Assembly (NCBI GenBank): GCA_963965975.1
Contig: OZ014413.1
Span: 3,730,001 to 3,794,000, forward strand
Length of the DNA stretch: 64,000 bases
Source of the DNA: Xestospongia bergquistia
Lineage: Eukaryota; Porifera; Demospongiae; Haplosclerida; Petrosiidae
Direction: 5' to 3'
The notes under the pieces were generated by a model. That model was not told the DNA's origin. It made no database searches and was given only the letters and a program-made list of their open reading frames with translations. How positions within the stretch are numbered: the first letter of the stretch is position 1; each line of letters begins with the position of its first letter. Positions 27,001 through 38,639 of this stretch are shown piece by piece. Made by a program: the position numbers and the translations under genes.

Positions 27001-30000
27001 TTACTATGTTCTAATGTAACTGTCCTAACTACTGTGTTCTAAAGTAATTGTGCCATTTACTGTGTTATAATGTAATTGTCCTAATGTAACTCTCCCATCT
27101 GCTTTATTCTAATGTAACTTTCCCATCTACTGTGTCCTAAAGTAACTGTCAAATCTGTTGTGTTCTAATGTAACTGTACTAATCTAGATCTCCCATTTAC
27201 TCTGTCCTAATGTAATCGTCCCATCTACTGTATCCTTAAGTAACTGTCCCATCTACTAAAGTAACTGTCCCATCTACTGTGTTCTAATGTAAGTGTCCCA
27301 ACTACTGTGTTCTAAAGTAATTGTCCCATCTACTGTGCTCTAATGTAACTCTCCCATCTACAGTGTCCTAAAGTAATTGCCCCATCTACTGTGTTCTAAT
27401 TCGACTCTTCAATCTACTGTGTTCGAACGTAATCATTCTGTCGATTGTGTCCTAATGTAACTTTCCCATTTACAGTCTTCTAAAGTAAACTGTCATATCT
27501 ACTGTGTCCTAATGTGTGATCTACTGTTTTCTAAAGTAACTGTCCTGTCTATTCTGTACTAATGAGTGTTCTACTGTCTTCTAAAGTATTTGTCCCATCT
27601 ACTGTGTTCTAATGTAACCCTCCCATCTACTAAGTTTAACGTTACTCTCGCATCCACAGTGTTCTAATGTATTTGTCTCATCGACTGTGTTCTAATGTAA
27701 CTGTCTCATCTACTGTGTACTAAAGTAACTGTCCCATCTAGCTTGTCCTAAAGTAACTGTCCTAATATAACTCTCCTATCAACAGTCTTCTAAATTAACA
27801 GTCTCATCTACTTTGTCCTAATGTAACTTTGCCATCTACTAAGTTCTAATGTAGCTTTCCCTGCTACTGTGTCCTAAAGTAACTGTCCTATCTACTGTGT
27901 TCTAATGTAACTGTCCCAAATAATATGTTCTAAAGTCATTCCCCCATATACTGTGTTCTATTGTAACTCTCCCATCAACTGTGTTTGAATGTAATCATCC
28001 TATCTACTCTGTCCTAACGTAACTATTCCATCTACTGTGTTCGAATGTAATCATCCTGTCGATTGTGTCCTAACGTAACTGTCCCATTTACTGAATTCTA
28101 AAGTAACTGTCCTATCTACTGTGTCCTAATATGTGATCTACTGTGTTGTAAAGTAACTGTCCTCTCCATTCTGTCCTAATAAGTGATGTACTATCTTCTA
28201 AAGTATTTGTCCCATCTAATGTGTTCTAATGCAACCCTCCCATCTACTGAGTTCTAATGTATCTCTCCCGTCCACTGTGTTCTAAAGTATTTGTCCCATT
28301 GAATGTGCACTAATGTAGCTGTCCCGAGTACTGTGTCCTAAAGTAACTGTCGCATTTACTGTGTTCTAATGTAACTCTCCCAACTACTATGTTCCAAAGT
28401 CATTTCCTCATCTACTGTGTTCTATTATAACTCTCCCATCTACTGTGTTTGAATCTAATCATCCTGTCTACTCTGTCCTAACGTAACTATTCCATCTACT
28501 GTGTTCTGAAGGAACCGTCGTGTGTACTGTGTCCTAATGTGCGATCTACTGTGTTCTAAAGTAATTGTCCCCTCTACTATTTTCTAATATAAAAAAAGTC
28601 CCATCTACTGTCTTTGAATATAATCATCCTGTCTACTGAGTCTTAATGTAACTATCCTATCTAATGTGTCCTAACATAACTGTCCTGTTTACTGTGTCAT
28701 AATGTGTGATCTATTGTGTTCACACCTAATTGAACCATTTACTGTGTTCTAATGTAAGTCTCATCTACTATGTTCTAATGTAACTATACCATCTACTCAT
28801 CCTAAAGTAACTGTCCCATCTACTGTGTCCTAATGTAAATATAGTAATGAAATTCTTCCATCTGTACATTCTAATGTAATTGTCCCATCTACTGTGTCCT
28901 AAAGTCTCTGTCCCATCTACTGCTTCCTAATGTAACTGTCCCAACTACTGTATTCTATATTCATTGTCCCATCTACTGTGTTGTAATGTAACTCTCCCAT
29001 CGACTGTGTTCGAAAGTAATCGTCCTGTCTACTCTCTCCTAACATAACTTTCCCATCTTCTGTGTTCTAAAGGAACTGTCCCATCTAATGAGTCCTAACA
29101 TAACTGTCCTGTCTACTGTGTCCTAATGTGTGATCTACTGTGTTCTAAAGTAATTGTCCCATCTAATGCGTTGTAATGTATCTATCTCATCTACTGTGAT
29201 CAAATATAATAATCCAGTTGGTCTACTCTGTCCTAACATAACTATCCTGTCTACTGTGTCCTAACATGTGATCTACCGTGTTCTAAAGTATTTATCCCAT
29301 CTACTGTGTTCTAATGTAACTCTCCCATATACTGTGTTGCACAGTAATTGCCCCATCTACTGTGTTCTAGTTTGAATCTCCCATCTACTGTCTTTGAATG
29401 TAACTATCATGTCGATTCGTCCTCTCTACTGTGTCCTAATGTAACTGTTCCCTGTAAAGTGTCTAACATAACACTCTTGTCTACTGTGTCCTAATGTGCA
29501 ATCTACTGTGTTCTACACAAATTGTCCCATTTACTGTGTTATAATGTAACTCTCCCATCTACAGTGTTGTAATGTCAATGTCCCATATATCATGTCCTAA
29601 AGAACTGTCCTAATATAACTCTCATACCAACTCTCTTCAAAATTAACTGTCTCAACTACTGTGTCCTAATGTAACTTTCCCATCAACTTTGTTCTAATGT
29701 AGCTATCCCAAGTACTGTGTCCTAACGTAACTCTCCCATCTACTGTGTTTGAATGTAATCATCCTGTCCACTGTCTCCTAACGTAACTATTCCATCTACT
29801 GTGTTCTAAAGTAACCGTTGTGTCTACTGTGTCCTAATGTGTAAACTACTGTGTTCTAAAGTAATTGTCCCATCTACTATGTTCTAATGTAAACGTGCCA
29901 TCAACTGTGTGCAAATGTAATCATCCTGTCTACTGTGTCCTAACGTAACTGCCACATCTAATGTGTCCTAACATAACTGTCCTCTCTACCATGTTCTAAC

Positions 30001-32655
30001 ATACGACTACTGTGTTCTAAAGTAATTGTCCCATCTAGCGTGTTCTAATATAACTCTCTCGTCTACTGTGTTCTAATGTAACTGTTCCATCTACTATGTC
30101 CTAAAGTAACTGTCCCTTCTACTGCATTCTAATGTAACTGTCCCAACTGCAGTGTTCTAAAGTAATTGTCCCACATACTATGTTCTAATGTAGCTCTCCC
30201 ATCTACTGTGTTCGAATGTAATCGTCCCGTCTACTCTCTCGTATCTTTCTCATCTTCTTTTTTCTAAAGTAACTGTCCCACCTAATGTGTCCTAAAATAA
30301 CTGTACTGTCTACTGTGTCTAATGTATGATCTACTGTGTTCTAAAGTAATTGTCACATCTACTGTGTTCTAATGTTACTCTCTCATCTACTGTGTTCTAA
30401 ACTAATTGCCCCATCTACTGTGTTCTAATGTGACTCCCCTATCTACTTTGTTCGAATGTAATCATCCTGTCGATTGTGTCCTAACGTAACTGTTCCATTT
30501 ACTGTGTTCTTAAGTGATTATACCATCTACTGTATTCTAATGTCACTCTCACATCTACTGTGTTCTAAAGTAATTGTTCCATCTACTGTGCTCTAAAGTA
30601 ACTCTCTCATCTCTTGTGATTGAATATAATCATCCTAATCTGTCTTAACATAACTGTCCCATCTGCTGTGTTCTAAAGTAACTGTCCCATCTAATGTCTC
30701 CTAACATAACTGTCCTGTTTATTATGTCCTATTGTGTGATCTACTTTGTTCTAAAGTAATTGCCCCACCTACAGTGTTCTAGTGTGAATCTCCTATCCAC
30801 TGTATTCGAATGTAATCATCCTGTTGATTGTGTCCTAACGTAACTGTTCCATCTACTGTGTTCTAATGTAACTCTCCCATCTACTGTGTTCTAAAGTAAT
30901 TGTCCCATGTCCTGTCTTTTAATGTAACTCTCTCAGCTACTGTGATCGATTGTAATCCTTCTGTCTACTCTGTCATAACGTAACTGTCCCATCTTCTGTG
31001 TTCTAAAGTAACTGTTGCGTCTAATGTGTCCTAACATAACCCTCCTCTCTACTGCGTGCAATCTACTGTATTCTAAAGAAATTGTCCCGTCTACTATGTT
31101 CAAGTGTAACTCTCCCATCTACTATGTTCGAAAGTAATTGTCCTGTCTACTCTCTCCTAATGTAACTTTCCCATCTTGTGTGTTCTAAAGTAACTGTCCC
31201 ATCTAATGTGTCCTAACATAACTGTCCTGTCTACTGTGTCCTAATGTGTGATCTACTGTGTTCTAAAGTAATTGTCCCATCTACTGTCTTCTGATGTAAA
31301 TCTCCCATCTACTGTTTTCGAATGTAATCATCCTGTCTACTGTGTTCTAATGTATCTGTCTCATCTAATGTGCCTTAACATAACTGTCCTGTCTACTGTG
31401 TCCTAATGTGCGATCTACTGTGTTCTAAAGTAATTGTCCCGTTTACTGTTTTCTAATGTAACTCTCCCATGTACTGTGTTCTATTTTAACTGTCCCACAT
31501 ACTGTGTCCTAAAGTAACTGTCCCACCTACTGTGTCCTAATGTAAATGTAGTAATGAAATTCTTCCATCTACTGTGTCCTAATGTAATTGTCCAATCTAC
31601 TGTGTCCTAAAGTAACTGTCCCATCTACTGCATTCCAATGTAACTGTCCCAACTACTGTGTTCTAAAGAAATTGTCCCATCTACTGTGTTCAAATGTAAG
31701 TCTCCTATCTACTGTGTTCGAATGTAATCGTCCTGTCTACTCTCTTTTAGTGTACGATCTATTGTATTCTAAAGTAATTGCCCAATATACTGTGTTCTAA
31801 TGTAACTCTCCCGTCTACTGTGTTGCAATGTAAGTCACCCATAAACTGTGTTCTAATTTAACTCTCCCATTTACTCTGTGCTAAAGTAACTGTCCCATCT
31901 ACTGTGTCCTAACATAAAGGAAGTAATGAAACTCTCCTATCTACTGTGTCCTAATGTAATTGTCCCATGTACTGTGTCGTAAAGTTACTGTCCCATCTTG
32001 TATTTTCTAATGTAACTGTCCCAACTACTGTGTTCTAAAGTAATTTTCCCATCTACTATGTTCTAATGTAACTCTCTCATCTACTGTTTTCAAATGTAAT
32101 CATCCTGTCTACTCTGTCCTAACGTAACTGTCCCATCTTCTGTGTTCTAAAGTAACTGTCCCATCTAATGTGTCCTAACATAACTGTCCTGTCTACTGTG
32201 TCCTAATGTGTGATCTACTGTGTTCTAAAGTTATTGTCCCGTCTACTGTTTTCTAATTTATCTCTCTCATCTGCTTTGTTCTAGTGTGACTCTCCCATCT
32301 ACTGTGTTTGAATGTAATCATCCTGTCGATTGTGTCCTCAAGTAACTGTCCCATTTACTGTATACTATGGTAACTGTGCTATCGACTGTGTTTTAATGTG
32401 ACTCTTCTGTCTACTTTGTTGTAATATAAGTGTCTGATCTACTATGTCCGAAAGTAATTGTCCTACCGACTTTGTTCTAATGTAACTGTCCCATGTTCTC
32501 TGTCCTAATGTAACTGTCCTATGCATTGTGTTCAAATGTAATCATCCTGTCTACCTTGTCCAAACGTAACCATCCCATCTAATGTGTCCTATCATAGCTG
32601 TCTTTTTTAAAGTAATTGTCCCATCAACTATGTTTTAATGTAACTGTCCCTTTGC
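15076..32655. repeat. Minisatellite block 2b, 17.6 kb with higher-order repeat
   Basis: Roughly 630 monomers of about 28 bp, all in one orientation, with core CTACTGTGTTCTAAAGTAAT then TGTCCCAT. Monomer types recur in a fixed order: a TTCGAATGTAATCATCCTGT type, a CTCTCCTAACGTAACTGTCC type, a CTTCTGTGTTCTAAAGTAAC type, an AATGTGTCCTAACATAACTG type, a short 22-bp type ending TAATGTGTGAT, then TAAAGTAATTGTCCCAT and TAATGTAACTCTCTCAT types. The order gives a higher-order unit near 190 bp, clear at 21590-21800 and 29000-29170. Recent larger duplications also exist, for example about 413 bp between 19461 and 19874. No genes lie inside. Confidence 0.93.
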
Positions 32656-32662
32656 AACATCT

Positions 32663-32776
32663 AAGGTCATCATCACTCTTGCTGAATTCATCTTGACTCA
32701 CAACTATTATGAGTTTGAATGTAGTAAATTTCTACATAACATTGTGTCAACAATGGACACTAAAATGGCTCCTTAA
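32663..32776 (+). pseudogene. Reverse-transcriptase scrap, Penelope-like (tentative)
   Basis: A 37-codon reading frame ending in TAA resembles the RT segment around the TAMGTKMAP motif of Penelope-like or related retroelements. Here it reads EFILTHNYYEFE and, after a gap, STMDTKMAP. No catalytic YxDD segment follows and no element ends are visible. It lies directly at the right edge of the minisatellite. The match is short and the family assignment is tentative. Confidence 0.42.
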
Positions 32777-33847
32777 TAAAAAAGATAAGAATTTGGACAT
32801 TAGAAACTACATTTTCAATTGAAAAGGGTACAACAGAGAGATGGTATTAAGACAAATACAGATGGCTTCCAATCAGCTTTGTGTTATAAAATCAACACTT
32901 TTAAAGAACATACTTCCTTAAACAATGTTCCAACATTTAGAACAAATTGGTCAGAAGTGCTTTCTAGTCATGTTGTAAGAGCAGCACATTCTTCTACAGC
33001 AAGTAAAGGTGCTGTACATGTAGCCTTGTTTTACTAGAAAACATGACCAGAACTCCATCTGTAATATACTCAGTGAATATTGCTATGACAGCCTCTCATT
33101 AGAGTCTTCTAATGAGAGGCTGTCATGACCATCGACACACTATCAGGTGAAAAAACTTACATTTTCTAGTAGAGGATCATTGCTCTTGTCAGTAACACTG
33201 TGAGAGAGGCCTTAAGTCTCTGTCCTCAAGAGCAACCACCAAAATGATGTCATTTACAACAGCTAATTATAAACTAACTAAAGCTTTTATTAGTAGAAAC
33301 TAATTAAGATATTGAGATTATTGGATAAGCTCAGTAGTTAAACATTAATGACTTTAAATTCCAAACAATGTTATAGAAGATGTATCACTATAAAAATACT
33401 TTTGGAAAAACTATATAAACTGAATATTATTGAAGATAACTACAAAAGCTTTGAATCTTTTCGACTCTTGTTTGATTGAATGATTTCTTATAGAGTGGTT
33501 TCACTAGAAAGGATAACAATTTTGTGACATGTGATACATCTAATAAAGCAAGACAGTACCTAATAAGGTCTAAATTATAATAATAGAATAACAGACAGAG
33601 TAGATAATTCCATAGATTCACATGTTAATTGACTTGCACCCTCTGTTTGTGATAATTACCAATATAAACAACTACTGTGACTACATATATACATAAACAA
33701 GTGCATGTACACAATAAGAATATAGTAATAATTATGAATGACAATGATTTCCTGTCAAAGATTAAAATCAGACAACAAATTAAATTTTAAAAAAGTTGTA
33801 TTTGTTATGTAGTAATAATCAAATGTAGACAAGAGAAAATAAAAAGT
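32777..33847. other. Spacer with a strong hairpin, no gene recognised
   Basis: Open frames at 32819-33037 (plus) and 33427-33621 (minus) show no recognisable family. The only clear structure is the hairpin at 33085-33126. Confidence 0.4.
33085..33126. repeat. Perfect 19-bp hairpin with 4-nt loop
   Basis: ATGACAGCCTCTCATTAGA (33085-33103), loop GTCT, then the exact reverse complement (33108-33126). The flanks do not pair. It may be a cruciform, a small hairpin RNA or a snapback-replication scar. Confidence 0.9.
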
Positions 33848-35196
33848 TTACAAACTTCCAAGAGCTACTTTAGTCTGAGGACTCAAGTGACAGTCTGATT
33901 TGTTTCCTGTATCTACTTCCTGTTCAATGTATCTGTCATAATGTTCCTCAGCTATGAAATGTATATTGACTTCATTCTCTCTCACTCTTAACTTGTAACG
34001 CCTAGCAGGTACAAGATACACTATCAGTATGACTAAAATTATCATGCTTTTAAAGACAAAATATAAAGGTTTTTGGCATATAACATCTCCTTCACATTTA
34101 AATGAATACTTGCCATTGATACTGATTACATATCCAAGTCCAGATGCTGCATACCACAGTCCAATCATAAATCCTCTCATATCATGTGGAGACTGAGCAA
34201 TTGTAATCTCCAAGGATGTTGGAAACATTATGCGTATGACATTCCAAACAAAATTTGAGGGACAATAATAGCTGGATATGAATTAGTATTTAATTGAAAG
34301 TGGTCCTTACAAGCAAGCACAATAACATAGTAAAGTGGAGTTAATAAAGCAAAAAACAAACCCAAATCAATTCTTCTAAGCATTCTTGGAGTGCATTTAT
34401 TATAACATGGATGTATTATCAGTTGATGCACTAGAAGAATAGCTATAACAATTATAAACTCTAATGAGCTATCTAATATAAAACACAAAATGAATTAAAA
34501 GCCTTCATCTAAACTAGAAAAGTTATACATCTTCTGCACAACATAAACCCAATATACTAATGAGTAATGGTGTTAATCTTATAATTGTTTTGACATTCTC
34601 TACCTGCTCCTCTGAGAAAGGTCCTCCATACTTTTCCTTACCCAATCCTAGTGGAGGAGGGTAATCCTTCTCCCAGTAGGTCAAGGCACTTCGATTCCTT
34701 GGATACTTGTTCTTTCTAGCATAGTATAGTACTTAATCAATCGTTTTGATAGGGTTGGTAATCTGAGGTGTTGTGTCTAACTGGTGTTTAAAGAAATAGT
34801 TAGTGATAAGAACTGTAGACACAGCAACACCTGATATAACATAGCACACGATGATAAACTCCTTGATAAGACATCGTCCAATTTCAATAAGAACATACAC
34901 AATTGGTATACTCACAGAGTCCCAACAGATTTTAGTACTCAGTTCATCAGCTGAAGTTCCAATAGCTTGATCAATATTGAACTGGATAATATTGGACCAA
35001 AAGCTACAGTATCCAATAACTTGTAAAATATATAAGCAAGCCCCATAAGAATTAAAATAGGTAGTTCCAATGTGAAGTATATCTTAATAAATAAAACTAA
35101 GCCACCAATTAACCAAGACACAAATGAGAAGTGTATATCAGCAATGATGGATATATATCTACCAGTCTTTACATCAGCAAATAATCCAAACAGATA
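33848..35196 (-). pseudogene. POT/SLC15-like transporter, 5'-truncated and frameshifted
   Basis: Proton-coupled oligopeptide transporter family, multi-pass plasma-membrane carrier of the major facilitator type. Reading leftwards: YLFGLFADVKTGRY (the loop after TM2, 35196-35155), several helices, LDTTPQITNPIK, then NRSALTYWEKDYPPPLGLGK, a cytoplasmic segment typical of the sponge paralogues, then the C-terminal half with FPTSLEITIAQSPHDMRGFM and YKLRVRENEVNIH, stop at 33848. Lesions: the N-terminus is cut at 35196, exactly where duplication copy B begins; a frameshift near 34970 (GPIL to NIIQFNIDQ); an in-frame TAA at about 34737; and a frameshift at about 34228 just before FPTSLE. It cannot encode a full transporter. 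Confidence 0.85.
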
Positions 35197-35508
35197 TGCT
35201 ACAACGTGGATATTTTGCATATGTGCAAAGCTGATTCATCCATTCCTTTTCATTTCAGGTTTCAAGTAAACACTAAATCAAACATTCTCAACAAATTGTA
35301 TTAGACAAAGCAACACTAAATGTTTCAAATCTATGTAGTTGTTAGAATAAATGTTGGTTGAGTGTAGATACAAAGCAACATAGGCCAGAGATCTTTTTTA
35401 AACCATAGTTAGTCTGTGAAAGTGTGGCTAAGAAATTATATGACTTTCTGTCGATTAAATAATATGAAAAATTATGAGTCAACAGTCACCATATTCATGA
35501 GACATGAT

Positions 35509-35728
35509 TTTGGTATTTTAGCATAAATTTACACTTTGTTGTTATATTATTATCACTTTTGTCACTGTAAATGTAAATTAGTGTTATTTTCTTGGTAATC
35601 GTTTTTTTGGTTTCATTTCTTGTATAAATAGCTAATTTTTGTTTTGGTTAGAGTAGAAGAAAAAGAGTTTTTTTTAGAGTTCTATCATTACCTTTGTAAC
35701 CGCAAGTAAAGATATCAACAATATTACA
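35509..35728 (+). repeat. Gypsy-1 5' LTR
   Basis: 220 bp, begins TTTGGTATTTT (TG-to-TT change relative to the 3' LTR) and ends ATTACA. It contains a TATA-like TATAAATA near 35622. It is followed at once by ATTGGCGACGAGGGTTGTGG, the usual place of the tRNA primer-binding site. Confidence 0.92.
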
Positions 35729-35763
35729 ATTGGCGACGAGGGTTGTGGATTTTCGCTATTATC

Positions 35764-36261
35764 ATGGCAACTTCACAGTTCGGAACTCTCAAAGAATTTA
35801 ACTCAAATGAGGGATCAATCACCTCATATCTGGAACGTGTTGACCTTTACTTTACTGCAACCTCTGTTCCATGGGACAAGCAAGTTCCCATTCTTCTGAG
35901 CTGTATTTGTACATCTACATATACTCTTCTCAGTGATCTTCTTGCTCCATCTCGGCCCAGCACCAAGTCCCTTGCCGAGATCTCAGATGTTCTACGGAAG
36001 CATATTGAACCAAAGAGAGCCATCATAGCTGAATGGTATCACTTTCACAAATGCAATCAAGCCATGGGGGAATCTATTGCTGATTATGACGCAAACTAGT
36101 GACTAACTGTAAATTCGGACACTACCTAGAGGATGCTCTTCGTGACCGATTCGTATGTGGGCTGAGTAATGAAGCAATAGAGTGACATTTACTTTTCGAG
36201 CCTGACATCACTCTCACCAAAGCGATGGAACTTGCTCAAGGTATGGAAGCCGCTGAGCGTA
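35764..36261 (+). pseudogene. Gypsy-1 gag remnant
   Basis: Starts MATSQFGTLKEFNSNEG and contains LERVDLYFTATSVPWDKQVP and IAEWYHFHKCNQAMGESIAD, a retrotransposon Gag capsid-like pattern. The frame is broken near 36098 (stop), continues in another frame (LEDALRDRFVCGLSNEAIE), then MELAQGMEAAERKA. The nucleocapsid zinc knuckle and the protease are absent. The next residues belong to RT, which points to an internal deletion at about 36262. Confidence 0.8.
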
Positions 36262-37130
36262 AAGCCACACCAAAATTTTTCAAACCCCGTACTATCCCAT
36301 TTGCAATTAAAGTTGCCGTAGGAAAGGAACTGGATCGACTGGAACAAGGAATAATCAGGAAGGTTGACCACAGTGAGTGGGCTGCACCTATTGTTGTAGT
36401 GGCTAAGAAAGATGGAAGGTTCCGCCTGTGTGGTGACTATAAGGTGACAATCAACCAAGCTCTGTCTATAGACCAATAGCCATTGCCTAAGCCAGCAGAC
36501 TTGTTCGCTACTTTAGCTAACGCTACCCTATTTAGCAAATTGGATTTCTATCAAGCCTATCTGCAACTCCAACTGGATGAAACTGTTCTGCCATATCTGA
36601 CAGTTAATTCACACCAAGGGTTGTATCAATATACATGTCTTCCCTTCGGGGTGGCTTCAGCTCCTGCAAATTTCCAGAGACTCAAGGATACAATTCTGCA
36701 TAACGTCCCAGGTGTCATTTGTTATATAGATGATATTTTAGTCACTGGCAAAACCAAGGAGGATCACCTGCGTAACATAGGAGAAGTTTTCCAATGCCTG
36801 GAGAAACATGGGTTCAGACTTAAGTGAGAAAAGTGCATTTTTCTTAAAGAATCTGTTGAGTATCTAGGTCATCAGATTGATCGAACTGGTATACAAGCAG
36901 TACCAAGCAAGATTGACGCTATTTTAAATGCTGCAGAACCTACAAATGTCCAGGAACTTAGACCATTCCTTGGATTATTGAACTACTACGGGAAATTGAT
37001 TCAGAATCTTTCTAGTATCTTATATCCTCTTAATCAATTACTTCAACTACAACAGAAATGGGACTAGACAGACGAATGTTCTCAAGCTTTCAAAAGGTCC
37101 AAAGACCGTTTAACATCTTCGAAAGTGCTG
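36262..37130 (+). pseudogene. Gypsy-1 reverse transcriptase remnant
   Basis: RT domain of pol. It begins with FFKPRTIPFAIK and continues through WAAPIVVVAKKDGRFRLCGD, FSKLDFYQAYLQLQLD and LPFGVASAPANFQ. The catalytic YIDD box is intact at 36723-36734. In-frame stops occur at 36477-36479 and after HGFRLK (36825-36827), and another near 37065. The N-terminal RT segment is lost through the deletion. Confidence 0.88.
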
Positions 37131-38380
37131 ATACACTATGACCCCAAATTACCAATCAACTTGGCTACTGATGCCAATTATGGCCCCTATTCCAGCATAT
37201 GGAATAGGGGCCATAATTTCTCACGTATTGCCAGATGGCACAGAGAGACCAATCTCTTTTGCATCATGCACCCTGACTGCATCTGAAAAGAAGTATGCTC
37301 AACTGGAAAAGGAGGCACTCTCATTGACAATCACTTCAAACCTACTGCCTCACATAGTAATGCCGATGGATTATCTTGCCTCCTGTTACCAGGATGAAAT
37401 CTGTTGCTAGGAGCTATGTGTGGTGGATTGGCATGGACAAAGATATGTCAAGTGTCAAGAACAAAAGTCAAATCCTCCAGTAGCACCACTGCATCCATGG
37501 GCCTTGCCAAAAGCAGCATGGAAGAGAGTTAATGTGGATTACACTGGACCTTTTCTAGACAAGATGTTCCTGATACTGTTAGACGCACACTCTAAGTGAC
37601 CAGAAGTTCTGCCAATGTCTTCCACGACAGCTTCACTGACCATTGAGGCTCTCCAAATCATTTTCTCAAAGTGTGGTTTACCGGAACAACTTGTATCTGA
37701 TAATGGACCCCAATTTTCATCAGATGAATTTACACAGTTAATGAGAGCCAATTGAATCAAGCATATCCAGAGCGCTCCTTATCACCCCTCATCCAATGGT
37801 CTTGTTAAGAGGTTTGTTCAGACCTTCAAAAAAGCTATGAAAGCTGGAGAAAAGGATGGTGGATCTCTGAACACACAGCTATCACGATTTCTATTCAATT
37901 ATTAATCAACACCTCATGCAACTACAAATGTATCACCTGCTGAACTGTTTCAATGGAGAAAGATTTGAACTCGATTCGATGTTTTAAAACCAGATGCAGA
38001 GAGTTTCGTGACCTCTAAGCAGTCACAACAGAAGAAGTATCACAAGAGTCTTTTCCAAACTCAGGAACTTTACACCATGTCAACTGATGATGGCAAAAGT
38101 CTTCAATTCACGCAAGAAATGGGTTCCCGGCCTGATAGAAGAATGTTCGGGACCCCTCTTGTACACTGTTAAACAACAAGATGGCAACATTATACGCAGG
38201 CATGCTGATCATTTACGTGACAGACTTACATTTACTCCTATTGAGTGTACATATCCTGACTTTGACTTATTCCCACATCAGAGCTCTGAATTATCCCCAA
38301 GATCGGAACCATCTACCAATGTTCCCATTAGACATTATCCCCAGAGGGATCTTTGTTCCCCTGATTCACTTGTAATGTGA
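37131..38380 (+). pseudogene. Gypsy-1 RNase H and integrase remnant
   Basis: RNase H part: [20 protein letters not shown] and [14 protein letters not shown], disrupted upstream by an inverted insertion (see 37177-37217). After about 37390 the text jumps to the integrase core: VNVDYTGPFLDKMFLILLDA, QLVSDNGPQFSSDEF and APYHPSSNGLVKRFVQTFKK, with single-base stops at about 37597, 37755 and 37904. A C-terminal tail (KWVPGLIEECSGPLLYTV, RRHADHLRDR) ends at 38380. The integrase zinc-binding domain is missing. Confidence 0.85.
37177..37217. repeat. Perfect 17-bp inverted duplication inside RNase H
   Basis: ATTATGGCCCCTATTCC (37177-37193), spacer AGCATAT, then the exact reverse complement (37201-37217). 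The right arm encodes the expected GIGA... start of the RNase H strand, so the left arm is an extra inverted copy. Confidence 0.93.
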
Positions 38381-38399
38381 TTTTGGACTTATACTTTTT

Positions 38400-38412
38400 A
38401 CAGGGGAGGAAA
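38400..38412 (+). other. Gypsy-1 polypurine tract
   Basis: ACAGGGGAGGAAA lies immediately before the 3' LTR, the normal site for plus-strand priming. Confidence 0.8.
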
Positions 38413-38639
38413 TGTGGTATTTTTGAATAAACTTACACTTAGTTGTTATATTATCACTTTTGTCACGGTAAATATAAATTGGTGTTATTTCCTTGGTATT
38501 ATTAATCGTTTTTTTGATTTAATTTCTTGTATAAGTAGTTCCTTTTTGTTTTGGTTAAAGTAGAAGAGAGTTTTTTTAGAGTTCTATCATTACCCTTGCA
38601 ACCGCAAGCAAAGATATCAATGATATCAACGATATCACA
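38413..38639 (+). repeat. Gypsy-1 3' LTR
   Basis: 227 bp, TGTGGTATTTT...ATATCACA. It differs from the 5' LTR by many substitutions and several small indels, including an added GATATCAAC-type repeat near its end. The insertion is therefore not recent. Confidence 0.92.

Noticed and set aside
31588..31800. Open frames inside the 28-bp minisatellite (also 30933-31118)
   Set aside because: Products of a degenerate tandem repeat with no conserved protein; monomer length shifts the frame.
9440..32655. CRISPR array
   Set aside because: There are no unique spacers; units are contiguous degenerate monomers, and the surrounding genes are eukaryotic with introns.
36189..36476. Minus-strand ORF in Gypsy-1 (and 37539-37760, 55263-55640 and 55832-56089 in the Gypsy elements)
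   Set aside because: Antisense shadows of gag/pol.
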